A program made the position numbers and the translations under genes. Below are positions 17,905-27,243 of a DNA stretch of 64,000 nt, piece after piece; position 1 is the first letter of the stretch; each line of letters opens with the position of its first letter. Source of the stretch: JANQSS01 sp965249735 (GTDB lineage Bacteria > Bacteroidota > Bacteroidia > Chitinophagales > Saprospiraceae); contig CBDFMS010000021.1 in assembly GCA_965249735.1 (NCBI GenBank), forward strand, positions 186,001 to 250,000, given 5' to 3'. The notes beneath the pieces are model-generated. The model saw only the letters and a program-made list of their open reading frames with translations. It searched no databases and was not told where the DNA came from.

Positions 17905-17932
17905 TTTGATTTAACGTTAACTACTACCTTTA
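17905..17932 (+). promoter_or_regulatory. Near-consensus promoter directly before the first PPK2 gene
   Basis: TTTG (17905-17908) and TACCTTTA (17925-17932, one mismatch to TAnnTTTG) are 16 bases apart. The -7 box ends five bases before the ATG at 17938, which would give a leaderless or nearly leaderless message. Confidence 0.35.
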
Positions 17933-17937
17933 CCCAT

Positions 17938-18801
17938 ATGTCGCACTCACATCCAATTTATAAGGCCGATGACTTGGCACGTGCCAAAACACGTCAAGAT
18001 CTTATCGACATTGCTAGAGAAAAGGGCTTAGGAGTTAATAAGCCAACTAACTTTATAATTTACGAACATAATTTAAGGTTACTCCAAACGCATTTAGTCA
18101 ATTTACAGCAGTGGATTGCCGCACAAAAAATGCGCGTTGCCATTATTTTTGAGGGCCGCGATGCAGCCGGTAAAGGAGGATCGATCAAACGTTTTGTAGA
18201 ACATCTCAATCCCAGGTCTTCTCGTGTTGTTGCCTTGACAAAACCAACCGATGTAGAGCGTGGACAGTGGTATTTCAGAAGATATATCAAGGAATTACCG
18301 GACCCCGGGGAGATTGTTTTTTTTGATCGCAGCTGGTACAATCGTGCGGTAGTAGAACCTGTTATGGGCTTTTGTGATGAACATCAATACTCCCGATTTA
18401 TGGTTCAAGTACCTGAATTCGAACATATGCTATATGAAGATGGCGTAACGCTCATTAAATTTTGGTTCTCGATTTCTAAGGAGGAGCAAAGCAGGCGGTT
18501 CGAATCCAGACTTCAAAATCCGTTGAAAAAATGGAAATTTAGCCCGGTAGACAGAAAAGGACAAGAGCTATGGGACAAATACACATATTACAAGGAACAA
18601 ATGCTTTCGAGAACACATACGACCTTTAGTCCCTGGGTCATCGTTAAAGCCGATAATAAAAAAGTAGCCCGGTTGGAAAGTATGCGACATGTGCTTTCAC
18701 AATTTGACTATCCCGGAAAACAAAATGGCGGTTCGGCAATTTTAGCTGATCCTAATATTATATCCAGATATTATAGATTGCTCGAAAAAATAGACGTTTA
18801 A
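17938..18801 (+). CDS. ppk2: Polyphosphate kinase 2, first paralogue
   Basis: 287 residues, the length of a one-domain PPK2. Walker A is EGRDAAGKGG at about 72-81; Walker B is FFDRSWYNRA near 127-136; the lid region follows as KFWFSISKEEQSRRF. PPK2 enzymes transfer phosphate between inorganic polyphosphate and nucleotides, with the usual direction being NDP or NMP phosphorylation; class (I, II or III) decides substrate and cannot be settled by eye. It is followed 10 bp later by a second, clearly homologous PPK2 gene. An N-terminal extension (residues 1-35) is absent in the second copy. No PPK1 or exopolyphosphatase is in the window. Confidence 0.93.
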   Translation: MSHSHPIYKADDLARAKTRQDLIDIAREKGLGVNKPTNFIIYEHNLRLLQTHLVNLQQWIAAQKMRVAIIFEGRDAAGKGGSIKRFVEHLNPRSSRVVALTKPTDVERGQWYFRRYIKELPDPGEIVFFDRSWYNRAVVEPVMGFCDEHQYSRFMVQVPEFEHMLYEDGVTLIKFWFSISKEEQSRRFESRLQNPLKKWKFSPVDRKGQELWDKYTYYKEQMLSRTHTTFSPWVIVKADNKKVARLESMRHVLSQFDYPGKQNGGSAILADPNIISRYYRLLEKIDV

Positions 18802-18811
18802 TTCGAATACT

Positions 18812-19579
18812 ATGCAATTGTCACATAAAGATATTGAGATACTAAATTCAAAACTAGGATTGAGAAATCTTTTCTCTGATGAAAAAGTCGATGTGCGCAG
18901 AACCCTGCGCCTTACTAAATATGAAATAAAGCTTCGGGAACTGCAAGCGGAGTTAATAAAGCTTCAAACCTGGGCGATAAACAACAAAAAAAAGATCATT
19001 ATAATTTTTGAGGGCCGTGACGCAGCAGGTAAAGGTGGTGCAATTCGACGTATAACCGCACACATTAATCCAAGGCATTATCAATCCATCGCATTATCGA
19101 AACCAACGGTTGAGGAAGAAGGCCAATGGTACTTCCAACGCTATGTAAACAAGTTGCCAAAGCCCGGAGAAATTGTCTTCTTTGATCGCAGTTGGTACAA
19201 TAGAGCTGTGGTAGAACCTGTCAACCGATTTTGTACCAAGAAACAATACGAAACATTTATGGGTCAGGTAAATGAATTCGAAAAAATGATACTTGAATCA
19301 GATACCTATATAATTAAATTCTATTTTTCTATTTCAAAAAGAGAACAAAAGAAGCGATTTCTTGAAATCCAAAAAGATCCGTTAAAGAAATGGAAAATGA
19401 GTGCTGTGGATAAAAGAGCTCAGCGCCTCTGGTACAAATACACAGAATATAAAGAGAAAATGTTTGCAGAAACAAGCACCAAGCGTTCTCCCTGGATCAT
19501 CATTAATGCAAACCGAAAAACAAATGCCCGGATTAAGGCGATCGAATATATTCTAAGTCATATTCCATACAAGAAGTAG
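18812..19579 (+). CDS. ppk2: Polyphosphate kinase 2, second paralogue
   Basis: 255 residues. Same catalytic core as the first copy: EGRDAAGKGG near 67-76, FFDRSWYNRAVVEPV near 123-137, FYFSISKREQKKRF and DPLKKWKMSAVD. Around the core the two are alike, whereas both ends differ, so this is an old tandem duplication, not a recent copy. Its N-terminus (DIEILNSKLGLRNLFSDE) differs fully. Close spacing suggests co-expression and perhaps a hetero-oligomer or a division of labour between ADP and GDP or AMP. Confidence 0.93.
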   Translation: MQLSHKDIEILNSKLGLRNLFSDEKVDVRRTLRLTKYEIKLRELQAELIKLQTWAINNKKKIIIIFEGRDAAGKGGAIRRITAHINPRHYQSIALSKPTVEEEGQWYFQRYVNKLPKPGEIVFFDRSWYNRAVVEPVNRFCTKKQYETFMGQVNEFEKMILESDTYIIKFYFSISKREQKKRFLEIQKDPLKKWKMSAVDKRAQRLWYKYTEYKEKMFAETSTKRSPWIIINANRKTNARIKAIEYILSHIPYKK

Positions 19580-19885
19580 GTTCGTTTTTTTCAAGTTGAC
19601 TTTTCGTCATATGTTTTTCCATTCCAAGGTCGAATGACCGGCTTTTTCATCGTCGGACCTAACATACATTTAAGATTCTTATTATGTGCAGCAAATATGC
19701 ATAACCTATTTCTTTTCAAAAGCCAATCTTAGTTCAATATTAATTTCAACATCTATCATTTAAAAAGTTTAACTTTAAGGAACGAACTTATTAATAAAAT
19801 TTTCTTGTAATTAATTTATCTCAGATGGTTATACTGGTGATTGCGGCACCGGTAATAAATATTGCAAGAAAACAATTTCCGGCTT
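19580..19885. other. Intergenic region after the PPK2 pair
   Basis: About 306 bp, AT-rich. I see no gene, no clear promoter and only a weak hairpin (GGTC/GACC near 19630) followed by CTTTTTC that might end the PPK2 transcript. An in-frame TTG extension of the next gene to 19862 precedes its signal peptide and is rejected as the start. Confidence 0.35.
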
Positions 19886-22069
19886 ATGAAATATATCGCA
19901 ATCTTTATCTTAATACTTTTCTATTTATTTGATGTACGCGGGCAGTTACCTGACAACGTGCCTGAAACACCCATCCCATATTGTCAAAACAGACACTTAT
20001 TGCCTGTTGGAGGGGGTCCGGGATATGAGTCAATTATTGACCCAAATTCCGCTGATGTGATTATCTCAAATAGTACTACACCAGAAGAGTTTGTTGCCAT
20101 ATTAACTAACGCCTCCAGCGGTGATATCATTTATATGCGAAATAATGTCAAAATGGATCTTACCGGCAAATCAAATATCGAATTGAAGGAAGGGGTAACA
20201 CTTGCCAGCGGCAGGGGAATAAATCAAAATGGAAATGATCTGGGTGCAATTATCTCAACTCGTGATTTTTCAGTTCATTCGTATGAGCGCGATAAAGATT
20301 ACAACAGAGAGCGAAAGGCCCCACTATTCAAAATTCAATCGACGAAGGTGAGAATTACGGGCATACGATTTATCGGACCCTCAAATGATCGGTGTCCGTC
20401 ACTTGATTGCCTACAATTCGAACATCACATGCAGATCAATAACTGCCTGTTATGTATCCGGCTGAAATCAGCTATTGTCATCGATACGCAAAACGGAAAA
20501 TTTGAACGGGTCGAAGTCGACAATTGTGAATTTACGGCCTGGCCACAAGCTGCAGTCAGCGTACATTCAGACTACGTCATCAGTGATAAACTGCTGGATG
20601 ACATTCGCGTTCATCACAATTACATGTATGAAAACCTACAGGAACGATTTGGATATGGCACTGTAATTTCACACGGTGGATACGCAAAAATCTATTCCAA
20701 CTTATATCGTCGAAATCGGCATGACATCGCTGGGGACGGAAGACCAACTTCCGGTTACGAAGCTTTTTGCAATACTTGCCTGCCGGGAAGTACACATCAA
20801 AATTTCGATATGCATGCGAACCCGAATACAGAAAAGGAAATGGGGGCAGAGGCTGGAACGTTTATTCATATACACCACAATTATTTTCTGGACAAAGGAG
20901 ATCGGGGATTATTCAGAAGTGAATATAATATGCTGATCCGTGCCGTCCCGGAAGTTGAGTGCAGGATAGAAAATAATGTCTTTGCCAATTCATCAGTGGC
21001 AAAAGTCATTAAACAGCGAGATGACTCAAATGACACTGGACCACAAGGTGATCGGTATGGCCACATGATAATCCTAAACAACGTCTATGACCACGACAAA
21101 TATTTAGGATGGTATGTACACAAAGACTGGCTTCCAAAACATCATTATAAAAATATATGTCTTGTCGCGTCCTCAGGTGATGATATGATGTCGCCATTGG
21201 ATAACTCAGAGCGTGATCAAACCACTGTAAGTATGAATTCTCCGGTGTATTTAAGAAATAAGATAATCGACTATGCATTCGGCGATTTCGATGGCGACGG
21301 GAAAACCGAAATCCTAAAAACCATGAATGGCTTCTGGTATACATTACCTCTTGATGCGTCTCCTTTTAATACCTGGAAGAAGGTCAAAAAAAGCGAGATA
21401 GAATTAAATAATCTTCACTTCGGTTATTTTGACGCGAATCTAACCTCAGATGTTTTTAGAACAAATGGAAGGGAATGGTATGTCTCTGCTTCCGCTACTT
21501 CATCCTGGGAAAAAACTCAAACATCAAATGCATCAAGAGAAGATTTATTTTATGGAGACTTTGGAAACAATAATATTCATGATATTTTTTGGGTACACAG
21601 TGGTAAATGGTTGTTGTCAAAAGATGGGAGTCAGGGGTGGGATCAAATAAATTCATCAAGCTATTCAAAGAAAACCCTTTGGGCAGCAGATTTTACCGGG
21701 GACGAAAAACATGATATCATGACCTTCAAACGAAATAGATATAAAATTTCTGTCGGCGCGACTAACCGCTGGGCTAATTTATCTGGCCCCAGACATATAT
21801 TTTCTTCAAATTCCGGGTTTAACCCTCACCTCGCGTCATCATATAATTTAGGGGATTTTGATCATAATGGACGTGTGGACATGATTATAAAAGCTCAAGG
21901 GAGGTATTATATTTCCAAAGATGGTCATCGTGATTGGGTGCGTTGGGACACGCAATTCTTAAGTTTTGAAGATAATGCCTATTTTAATCAATGGACCTAT
22001 ACACCTCCTACTCATGTGCGTTCCATTTTCAGCAATGAAACGCTAAAAGTCAATCGTGCGAGACAATAA
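19886..22069 (+). CDS. Secreted pectate-lyase-like beta-helix protein with FG-GAP repeats
   Basis: 727 residues. After a signal peptide (YIAIFILILFYLFDVRGQ) comes a right-handed beta-helix of the PL1 pectate lyase type, about residues 45-425: SSGDIIYMRNN, GVTLASGRG, VRITGIRFIGPS, RVEVDNCEFTAW, VISDKLLDDIRVHHNYM, FIHIHHNYFLDKGDRG, CRIENNVFANSS. From about residue 450 to the end lie five FG-GAP/VCBS-like units, best seen as YAFGDFDGDGKTEIL, LFYGDFGNNNIHDIF, LWAADFTGDEKHDIM and YNLGDFDHNGRVDMI, with DxDxDG-like calcium sites. I infer an extracellular polysaccharide-acting or -binding protein. There is no T9SS sorting tail. Catalytic Arg/Asp cannot be assigned by eye. Confidence 0.78.
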   Translation: MKYIAIFILILFYLFDVRGQLPDNVPETPIPYCQNRHLLPVGGGPGYESIIDPNSADVIISNSTTPEEFVAILTNASSGDIIYMRNNVKMDLTGKSNIELKEGVTLASGRGINQNGNDLGAIISTRDFSVHSYERDKDYNRERKAPLFKIQSTKVRITGIRFIGPSNDRCPSLDCLQFEHHMQINNCLLCIRLKSAIVIDTQNGKFERVEVDNCEFTAWPQAAVSVHSDYVISDKLLDDIRVHHNYMYENLQERFGYGTVISHGGYAKIYSNLYRRNRHDIAGDGRPTSGYEAFCNTCLPGSTHQNFDMHANPNTEKEMGAEAGTFIHIHHNYFLDKGDRGLFRSEYNMLIRAVPEVECRIENNVFANSSVAKVIKQRDDSNDTGPQGDRYGHMIILNNVYDHDKYLGWYVHKDWLPKHHYKNICLVASSGDDMMSPLDNSERDQTTVSMNSPVYLRNKIIDYAFGDFDGDGKTEILKTMNGFWYTLPLDASPFNTWKKVKKSEIELNNLHFGYFDANLTSDVFRTNGREWYVSASATSSWEKTQTSNASREDLFYGDFGNNNIHDIFWVHSGKWLLSKDGSQGWDQINSSSYSKKTLWAADFTGDEKHDIMTFKRNRYKISVGATNRWANLSGPRHIFSSNSGFNPHLASSYNLGDFDHNGRVDMIIKAQGRYYISKDGHRDWVRWDTQFLSFEDNAYFNQWTYTPPTHVRSIFSNETLKVNRARQ

Positions 22070-22114
22070 GAGTGGGGATCAAGCCTTTTCTGATCAGCAC
22101 CCTTCAATGGATTC

Positions 22115-22140
22115 TTGTGGTCAATTAATCCCTACATTTG
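22115..22140 (+). promoter_or_regulatory. Candidate promoter for the antiporter gene (TTG-N15-TACATTTG)
   Basis: The -7 box TACATTTG (22133-22140) is a perfect match; the TTG at 22115 is two bases too close. The predicted leader is about 34 bases to the ATG at 22181. Confidence 0.4.
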
Positions 22141-22180
22141 TCATTGCAAAGAGAACTTCCAGATCAAATACTAATTACCC

Positions 22181-23467
22181 ATGGATCTATTTACTATAAG
22201 TGCCATTATCATTTCATTATCCGCATTATTCGGCTATATCAATATACGCTGGTTAAAACTTCCTACAACGATTGGGTTAATGGTTGTCGCCATTTTATTT
22301 ACACTCGTTTTATTTGCCTCTGCACAAATTGATGATGGCTTATTGCATATGGCTGAAAATCTCATTGGGCAGATCGATTTTCAACATATTTTATTGGATG
22401 TCTTACTGGGGTTTTTACTTTTTGCCGGGGCCATGCATACCAATTTTGATCAACTACGCGTCCAACGCTGGCCTATTTTAGTTTTTTCTACATTGGGTGT
22501 GCTCACTTCTACCCTAATTATTGGGATACTGGTGTATTATATTTTTCCTGCTATGGGATTTGATGTCAAGTTTATTCACTGCCTTCTGTTTGGTGCACTA
22601 ATTTCTCCAACAGACCCGATTGCTGTGTTAGGTATATTAAAGCAAGCCGGCGTTCCAAAAAAATTGGAAACAAAAATCGTAGGTGAATCCTTATTTAATG
22701 ACGGCGTAGGAGTTGTTGTCTTTCTCACAATCATGAGTATTGCCGCAGCCGGATCCGGGCATGATGGCGGTCACGGTGAAGCCTCTGTCATGGGAGTCAT
22801 CCAATTGTTTGGACAAGAGGTATTAGGTGGAATTGTTCTCGGTGGGATATTGGGCTATATAACCTATCAATTATTAAAGACAATCGATGATTATGATATC
22901 GAAGTCTTGATTACGCTAGCATGTGTCATGGGCGGTTATTCCCTGGCGCATGTCATGGGAATGTCGGCACCATTAGCCATGGTTGTCGCCGGGCTCATTG
23001 TAGGAAACGATACCGTCAGAGGTACTGCCATGTCCGACACGACAGAACAATATGTCGACAAATTTTGGGAACTAATGGATTTACTATTAAATGCCATTCT
23101 CTTTGTTCTAATCGGTCTGGAATTATTAATTCTCGATTTTGATACGATGTACGTTATTGCAGGACTCATCTGCATTGTGGTGGTCTTGGTATCCCGGTTT
23201 GCATCCTTGTTTTTGCCCGTTAAATTTTTTAGTAAACGGCTCAAATTTGTACCGCATACAGCCACAATAATGACCTGGGGAGGATTGCGTGGAGGTATAT
23301 CCATTGCATTAGCATTGAGCTTGCCGGCAGACATGAATCGCGATCTTTTTCTGACCGTCACGTATGGGGTCGTCATATTCTCTATTATCGTACAAGGTCT
23401 GACCGTCGGTAAGTTGGCAAACAAACTGATTGGGGATCATCAGGTAGAAATGGAATTTGAACACTAA
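22181..23467 (+). CDS. CPA1-family Na+(K+)/H+ antiporter
   Basis: 428 residues with about 12 membrane helices. The CPA1 fingerprints are present: GALISPTDPIAVLGILK near 142-158 and GESLFNDGVGVVVF near 168-181, which contain the ion-binding Asp/Asn pair, and WGGLRGGISIALALSLP near 366-382. It exchanges Na+ or K+ for protons across the inner membrane for pH and salt balance. A His/Gly-rich loop (GSGHDGGHGEAS) after the fifth helix may be a metal- or pH-sensing loop. There is no long cytoplasmic C-terminal tail (the protein stops about 20 residues after the last helix), the short NhaP-type form. It is a single gene. Confidence 0.92.
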   Translation: MDLFTISAIIISLSALFGYINIRWLKLPTTIGLMVVAILFTLVLFASAQIDDGLLHMAENLIGQIDFQHILLDVLLGFLLFAGAMHTNFDQLRVQRWPILVFSTLGVLTSTLIIGILVYYIFPAMGFDVKFIHCLLFGALISPTDPIAVLGILKQAGVPKKLETKIVGESLFNDGVGVVVFLTIMSIAAAGSGHDGGHGEASVMGVIQLFGQEVLGGIVLGGILGYITYQLLKTIDDYDIEVLITLACVMGGYSLAHVMGMSAPLAMVVAGLIVGNDTVRGTAMSDTTEQYVDKFWELMDLLLNAILFVLIGLELLILDFDTMYVIAGLICIVVVLVSRFASLFLPVKFFSKRLKFVPHTATIMTWGGLRGGISIALALSLPADMNRDLFLTVTYGVVIFSIIVQGLTVGKLANKLIGDHQVEMEFEH

Positions 23468-23468
23468 T

Positions 23469-23500
23469 AGAGTGCCAGAGTGCCTTAGTGCCGGAGGACT
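23469..23500. repeat. Short AGTGCC-type degenerate tandem
   Basis: Four near-copies (GAGTGCCA, GAGTGCCT, TAGTGCCG, TTAGTACCG) follow the antiporter stop codon. It looks like slippage-type intergenic filler; no function is inferred. Confidence 0.5.
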
Positions 23501-23532
23501 TAGTACCGAACTACCATTTTGCCTAAGCTTTG

Positions 23533-24063
23533 CTATTCAAAAAATTCCTTTGGGTAAGTGGCTTGACCACTGACATTTTTTAGGCATCCGGATTGTATTT
23601 CGATGATCATACAATTTTCAGGAGGCGCTTCAAATTGAAAGTCAATATTATATTCATTAGCTAATTTATACCCAAATCGCGGATAATATTCCGCGTGACC
23701 AATCAGTGTAATGGAACAATATCCCATGGATTTTGCTATTTCATGGCTTTTATTAACCAGTGCCGCGCCTATTCCCTTTTTCTGAAACCCCGGTAAAACG
23801 GATACAGGAGCTAGTGCCAGCGAATCATATTTCAACGTATCGTTTATAATTTCGATTTTAGTCAATAAAATATGACCGACAATATTATCTTTCATACAGG
23901 CCACCAAAGATAATTCAGGAATAAAAGCAGAAGAATTACGCAAACGAGCTACAAGCACATGCTCAGTCTTATCACTGTATTCAGCATGCTCAAACGCCCG
24001 ATAAATAACATTTTCCACCTCCTTATAGTCAGCAGGTCGTTCTTGTCTTATTATTACATTCAT
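23533..24063 (-). CDS. GNAT N-acetyltransferase, YhbS-like
   Basis: 176 residues forming one GNAT domain: IIRQERPADYKEVENVI at the N-terminus, LALAPVSVLPGFQKKGIG with the acetyl-CoA pyrophosphate loop (QKKGIGAAL) near 93-101, and YYPRFGYKLA near 126. This arrangement is that of YhbS-type predicted acetyltransferases, whose substrate is unknown. It is encoded alone on the minus strand, about 60 bp after the end of the five-gene envelope operon and possibly read through from it. Confidence 0.87.
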   Translation of the reverse strand: MNVIIRQERPADYKEVENVIYRAFEHAEYSDKTEHVLVARLRNSSAFIPELSLVACMKDNIVGHILLTKIEIINDTLKYDSLALAPVSVLPGFQKKGIGAALVNKSHEIAKSMGYCSITLIGHAEYYPRFGYKLANEYNIDFQFEAPPENCMIIEIQSGCLKNVSGQATYPKEFFE

Positions 24064-24125
24064 AGCAAAGAATAAATTAGTCTCTTCGTCATCTGTTTGA
24101 TTCCGTTACAGAAACCTAATAATAA

Positions 24126-25295
24126 TTAGAAATTCCATTTAACTCTAATAAATAACAGTCGAGCCAGGGCACTATAGTCTTCATTAATTTTATCGTAATA
24201 CCATTGAAGTACCAGGCTGGCATCCAGATTTTCTTTAATCGAATAGTCAATTGTCGGGTTAATAAACAGCGCATTTCTATCTCCTGGGAAATAGATGGTG
24301 GCTATCCCGCCGTTTACCAGTGGATGGATCTGAAATGATGACTGAAAAAAGATCGACCATCGGAAGGGTGACAAATTGCGTGTGTCGATGGCGACAGTGT
24401 TTGACAAACCAATACCTGACGCGCTAATGTCATCCGAGCCATCACTATTGAACAATACGGAAGCATTGAGATAAATATTATTCTTAAAAGCATAGTCCAC
24501 TGTTATAGCAGTCAGGAGGAGTGCTTCGTTCGTGTCATCATCCGTATAGGGATAAAAATAAGTTGCCTCACCTTTGAACCCGGCATTCCCGATGTTTCCT
24601 GCCCAACCTATACCTGCAGTTAAATCCTTGTTTGATTTACCTGCAAGGATCTGAAAGTCATAATTCGACTTATTCCACCGATACATAGCTGCTCCAATGA
24701 CGTCATCCAGATCATCCGCCATATTGACTGCAAACTCCAGACTCGAATTAATCCCAGAATAATATTTAATACGCAGCGCATCACTGCCTGGTCGCTCGGC
24801 ATAATCAAAGTCAAAATAGGAATAGGCATTAAACAGGTCATTCGGATTCCAAATTAAATTCACGCCCCAATTAATACGTTGTCTGCCAATTCTAAATTCC
24901 CAATCCTTTTTATACCATTCGAGATAAGCCCGGTCCAACATAGTATGGAACAACCAGCTTTTATTTTCCGGAAAATGTAATGACAAATCAAAATAATCAT
25001 TACTCACATCCAGCACTTCCCCAAAATCCGGAATCGTTCTTACCACATCACCAATAATCAATCTGCTGCGTAAGTCAATATAAATATTCAGATTGTCTTT
25101 GGGATACCATTTAAAATTTAATCGGTTGTGGATGAGATTATCAAACCGCATTGAATCGCTACTCCAATCAAATGTGGCGAGGTCAGAAATATAGCCGTTT
25201 AATTGCCAGTTTTTTTCGTTCTCTTGTTGACCAAAAATCCCGCCAACAAAAACAATTAAAAGGAATATCGTGCATCCAAAACTGCGTATCGTCAT
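24126..25295 (-). CDS. Outer-membrane beta-barrel protein of the LolA-like/ABC operon
   Basis: 389 residues with a signal peptide (FLLIVFVGGIFGQ) and alternating strands ending in FIRVKWNF, a terminal aromatic as expected for BAM substrates. The segment FRIGRQRINWGVNLIWNPNDLF with YAERPGSDALRIKYYS recalls DUF1302-type barrels (RQ-x-WG ... NP-x-D ... RPG-x-DA-R). It is the last gene of the operon; its ATG overlaps the stop of the ATPase gene (ATGA). I infer the outer-membrane end of a trans-envelope transport system. A generic porin is the alternative. Confidence 0.72.
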   Translation of the reverse strand: MTIRSFGCTIFLLIVFVGGIFGQQENEKNWQLNGYISDLATFDWSSDSMRFDNLIHNRLNFKWYPKDNLNIYIDLRSRLIIGDVVRTIPDFGEVLDVSNDYFDLSLHFPENKSWLFHTMLDRAYLEWYKKDWEFRIGRQRINWGVNLIWNPNDLFNAYSYFDFDYAERPGSDALRIKYYSGINSSLEFAVNMADDLDDVIGAAMYRWNKSNYDFQILAGKSNKDLTAGIGWAGNIGNAGFKGEATYFYPYTDDDTNEALLLTAITVDYAFKNNIYLNASVLFNSDGSDDISASGIGLSNTVAIDTRNLSPFRWSIFFQSSFQIHPLVNGGIATIYFPGDRNALFINPTIDYSIKENLDASLVLQWYYDKINEDYSALARLLFIRVKWNF

Positions 25296-26014
25296 TTTGT
25301 TTGATCCTCATTTTGCCAAATATCAGAAGCAATCTCCCCATCCACGAGCGTAATGACACGTCGGGCACGGTCAATTACGCGTTGATCATGTGTGGAGAAA
25401 ATGAATGTCATACTCTCCTCGTGATTCAGGCGCAACATCATATCTAACAGTTTTCCAGCAGTGCGTGAATCCAGGTTGGCTGTCGGTTCATCAGCCAAAA
25501 CAAACTGCGGTTTGGAAGCAAGGGCCCGAGCCACAGCAACGCGTTGCTGTTGACCTCCTGATAATTTCGCAGGCCTATCATGTGCTTTGTTGAGCAGCCC
25601 CGTTTCTGTCAATAGCTGTTGAATCCGGCTTTCACGCTCCTTGCGGGGTCGTTTTTGAAGTAACATGACAAACTCAATATTCTCGCGGGCGGTTAATACA
25701 GGAATGAGATTATACGCCTGAAAGACAAAACCGATATTTTCCAGCCGAAAATCTATTATTTCACTTTTACTTAGCGTGGACAACTCCACATCATTCACCC
25801 AGACCTTTCCTGAAGTTGGTGTGTCCAGTCCGCCGATAAGGTTTAGCAAGGTTGTTTTACCCGATCCGGATGGGCCTACCAGGGCCGTGAATTCACCTTG
25901 TTCAATATGTAAATGCACATTATTGACAGCACGAACAGGTACTGCTCCTCCGTCATAGATTTTAGTTAAATCCTCTGTATGGATGACACATTTTTTATGA
26001 GCGTGGTTTTCCAT
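25292..26014 (-). CDS. LolD/MacB-like ABC transporter ATPase
   Basis: 240 residues. Walker A GPSGSGKTT near 42-50, Q-loop VFQAYNLIP, signature LSGGQQQRVAVARAL near 146-160, Walker B FVLADEPTANLDS near 166-178, and switch His (STHDQRV). The short form and sequence style are those of LolD and MacB-type ATPases that power FtsX-fold permeases instead of importing solutes. The gene is three bases after the second permease and overlaps the barrel gene, so expression is tightly linked. Confidence 0.9.
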   Translation of the reverse strand: MENHAHKKCVIHTEDLTKIYDGGAVPVRAVNNVHLHIEQGEFTALVGPSGSGKTTLLNLIGGLDTPTSGKVWVNDVELSTLSKSEIIDFRLENIGFVFQAYNLIPVLTARENIEFVMLLQKRPRKERESRIQQLLTETGLLNKAHDRPAKLSGGQQQRVAVARALASKPQFVLADEPTANLDSRTAGKLLDMMLRLNHEESMTFIFSTHDQRVIDRARRVITLVDGEIASDIWQNEDQTK

Positions 26015-26017
26015 AAA

Positions 26018-27235
26018 TTATATTTTTTTAATAGCTTTTACCGGATCAAGCCGCAAGGCAGAAATCGCAGGAAAGATGGATGCAATTAAAGCGGTAATAG
26101 CAACCAGTATTAATATTTGCACGTAATACCTCCCTTCCAGATGCGGATAAATGATGGGTTTAAATCCAAAGGCCGCATAGCCTTCCTGATAGAGTCCCGA
26201 AAGATCCATTCCCGTCATTTGAAGGTATGAAATAGAACCCCAGGCCAACAATAGGCCGATTGGTGTCGCTAGCCCGATAATGAAAAGCGTCTCCAAAAAA
26301 ATCATAGTAAATAAGCGAATTTTATTCATGCCTATAGCCATCAAAACACCTATTTCCCGAACACGCTCCAGCACAGCCATGAGCATGGTATTAATAATAC
26401 CAAATGACAAGGCCAACAGGATAATGATTAAAAATATGATCATGTATTGATCTATTGAGTCGATCATTAATCCAAGTTCAGGGGCTATTTCTTTCCAACT
26501 TTGGACAAGTACGTCGGTGCGACTCCTTTGAAAATCGTTTACAAAAGGATCCACCTGATCGGTCTGATGAAGTAATACTGCTATCTCATGTACCCTTTCC
26601 TCATTTTCCATCAATTTATTGAGGTCTTTATTGAGAACATAAATATTGTTTTCTTCGATTGTAGAGTTGTGGCTATTAAATATTCCTTTGACCCGAAATG
26701 CGCCTGCAACAATATTGTGATCAATATCCTGGAATGTTAAAACAACTTTGGATCGGATTTTTACTTTTAGTTTATTCGCCAGTTTTTCCCCGATGACAAC
26801 TTTGTTCTTATCGGTATTTTCGAGAAATACACCTTCCGTGACCAAATCTCCCAATTGTGTTACGGCTTGTTCTTTTTCAGGGTCGATCCCAATGAACTTG
26901 CCACCCGAATTGGTTGTCGGAGCGGCGATCATGCCGAATGCCAGCACACGGCCTGAGACGGCCATTACCCGGGCATCGTTTTGCAAATCTTCTAAAACCT
27001 CCTGCGTAGCCTGAATCGAATACTGGGGATCATAATCGGTTAAAAAATCCGAATTATGTACTTGTGCGTGGGATACTTCATAGCCGATTGCGTCGTCTAA
27101 CCGTTGATCCATAATGCCAAAGACATACGCCAAAACGAAGGTGCCTGCCCACAAACCCAGCACAATGGAAATGATAACGACCAGACTACGTAGTCGATTT
27201 CTCCAGATGTTTTTCCATGCTATTTTTGCAATCAT
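26018..27235 (-). CDS. FtsX/MacB-type ABC permease, second subunit
   Basis: 405 residues. One N-terminal helix (RSLVVIISIVLGLWAGTFVLA), a periplasmic MacB-type domain of about 200 residues, and three C-terminal helices around LIIILLALSFGIINTMLMAV, TMIFLETLFIIGLATPIGLL and QILILVAITALIASIFP, ending in SALRLDPVKAIKKI, the standard FtsX/LolE tail that docks the ATPase. The MxxVxERxxExGxxxAxG coupling helix (AVLERVREIGVLMAIGM) is intact. Such permeases do mechanotransmission or extract lipoproteins/lipids from the outer leaflet of the inner membrane. It is paralogous to the upstream permease. Confidence 0.87.
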   Translation of the reverse strand: MIAKIAWKNIWRNRLRSLVVIISIVLGLWAGTFVLAYVFGIMDQRLDDAIGYEVSHAQVHNSDFLTDYDPQYSIQATQEVLEDLQNDARVMAVSGRVLAFGMIAAPTTNSGGKFIGIDPEKEQAVTQLGDLVTEGVFLENTDKNKVVIGEKLANKLKVKIRSKVVLTFQDIDHNIVAGAFRVKGIFNSHNSTIEENNIYVLNKDLNKLMENEERVHEIAVLLHQTDQVDPFVNDFQRSRTDVLVQSWKEIAPELGLMIDSIDQYMIIFLIIILLALSFGIINTMLMAVLERVREIGVLMAIGMNKIRLFTMIFLETLFIIGLATPIGLLLAWGSISYLQMTGMDLSGLYQEGYAAFGFKPIIYPHLEGRYYVQILILVAITALIASIFPAISALRLDPVKAIKKI

Positions 27236-27243
27236 TCTTCCTG

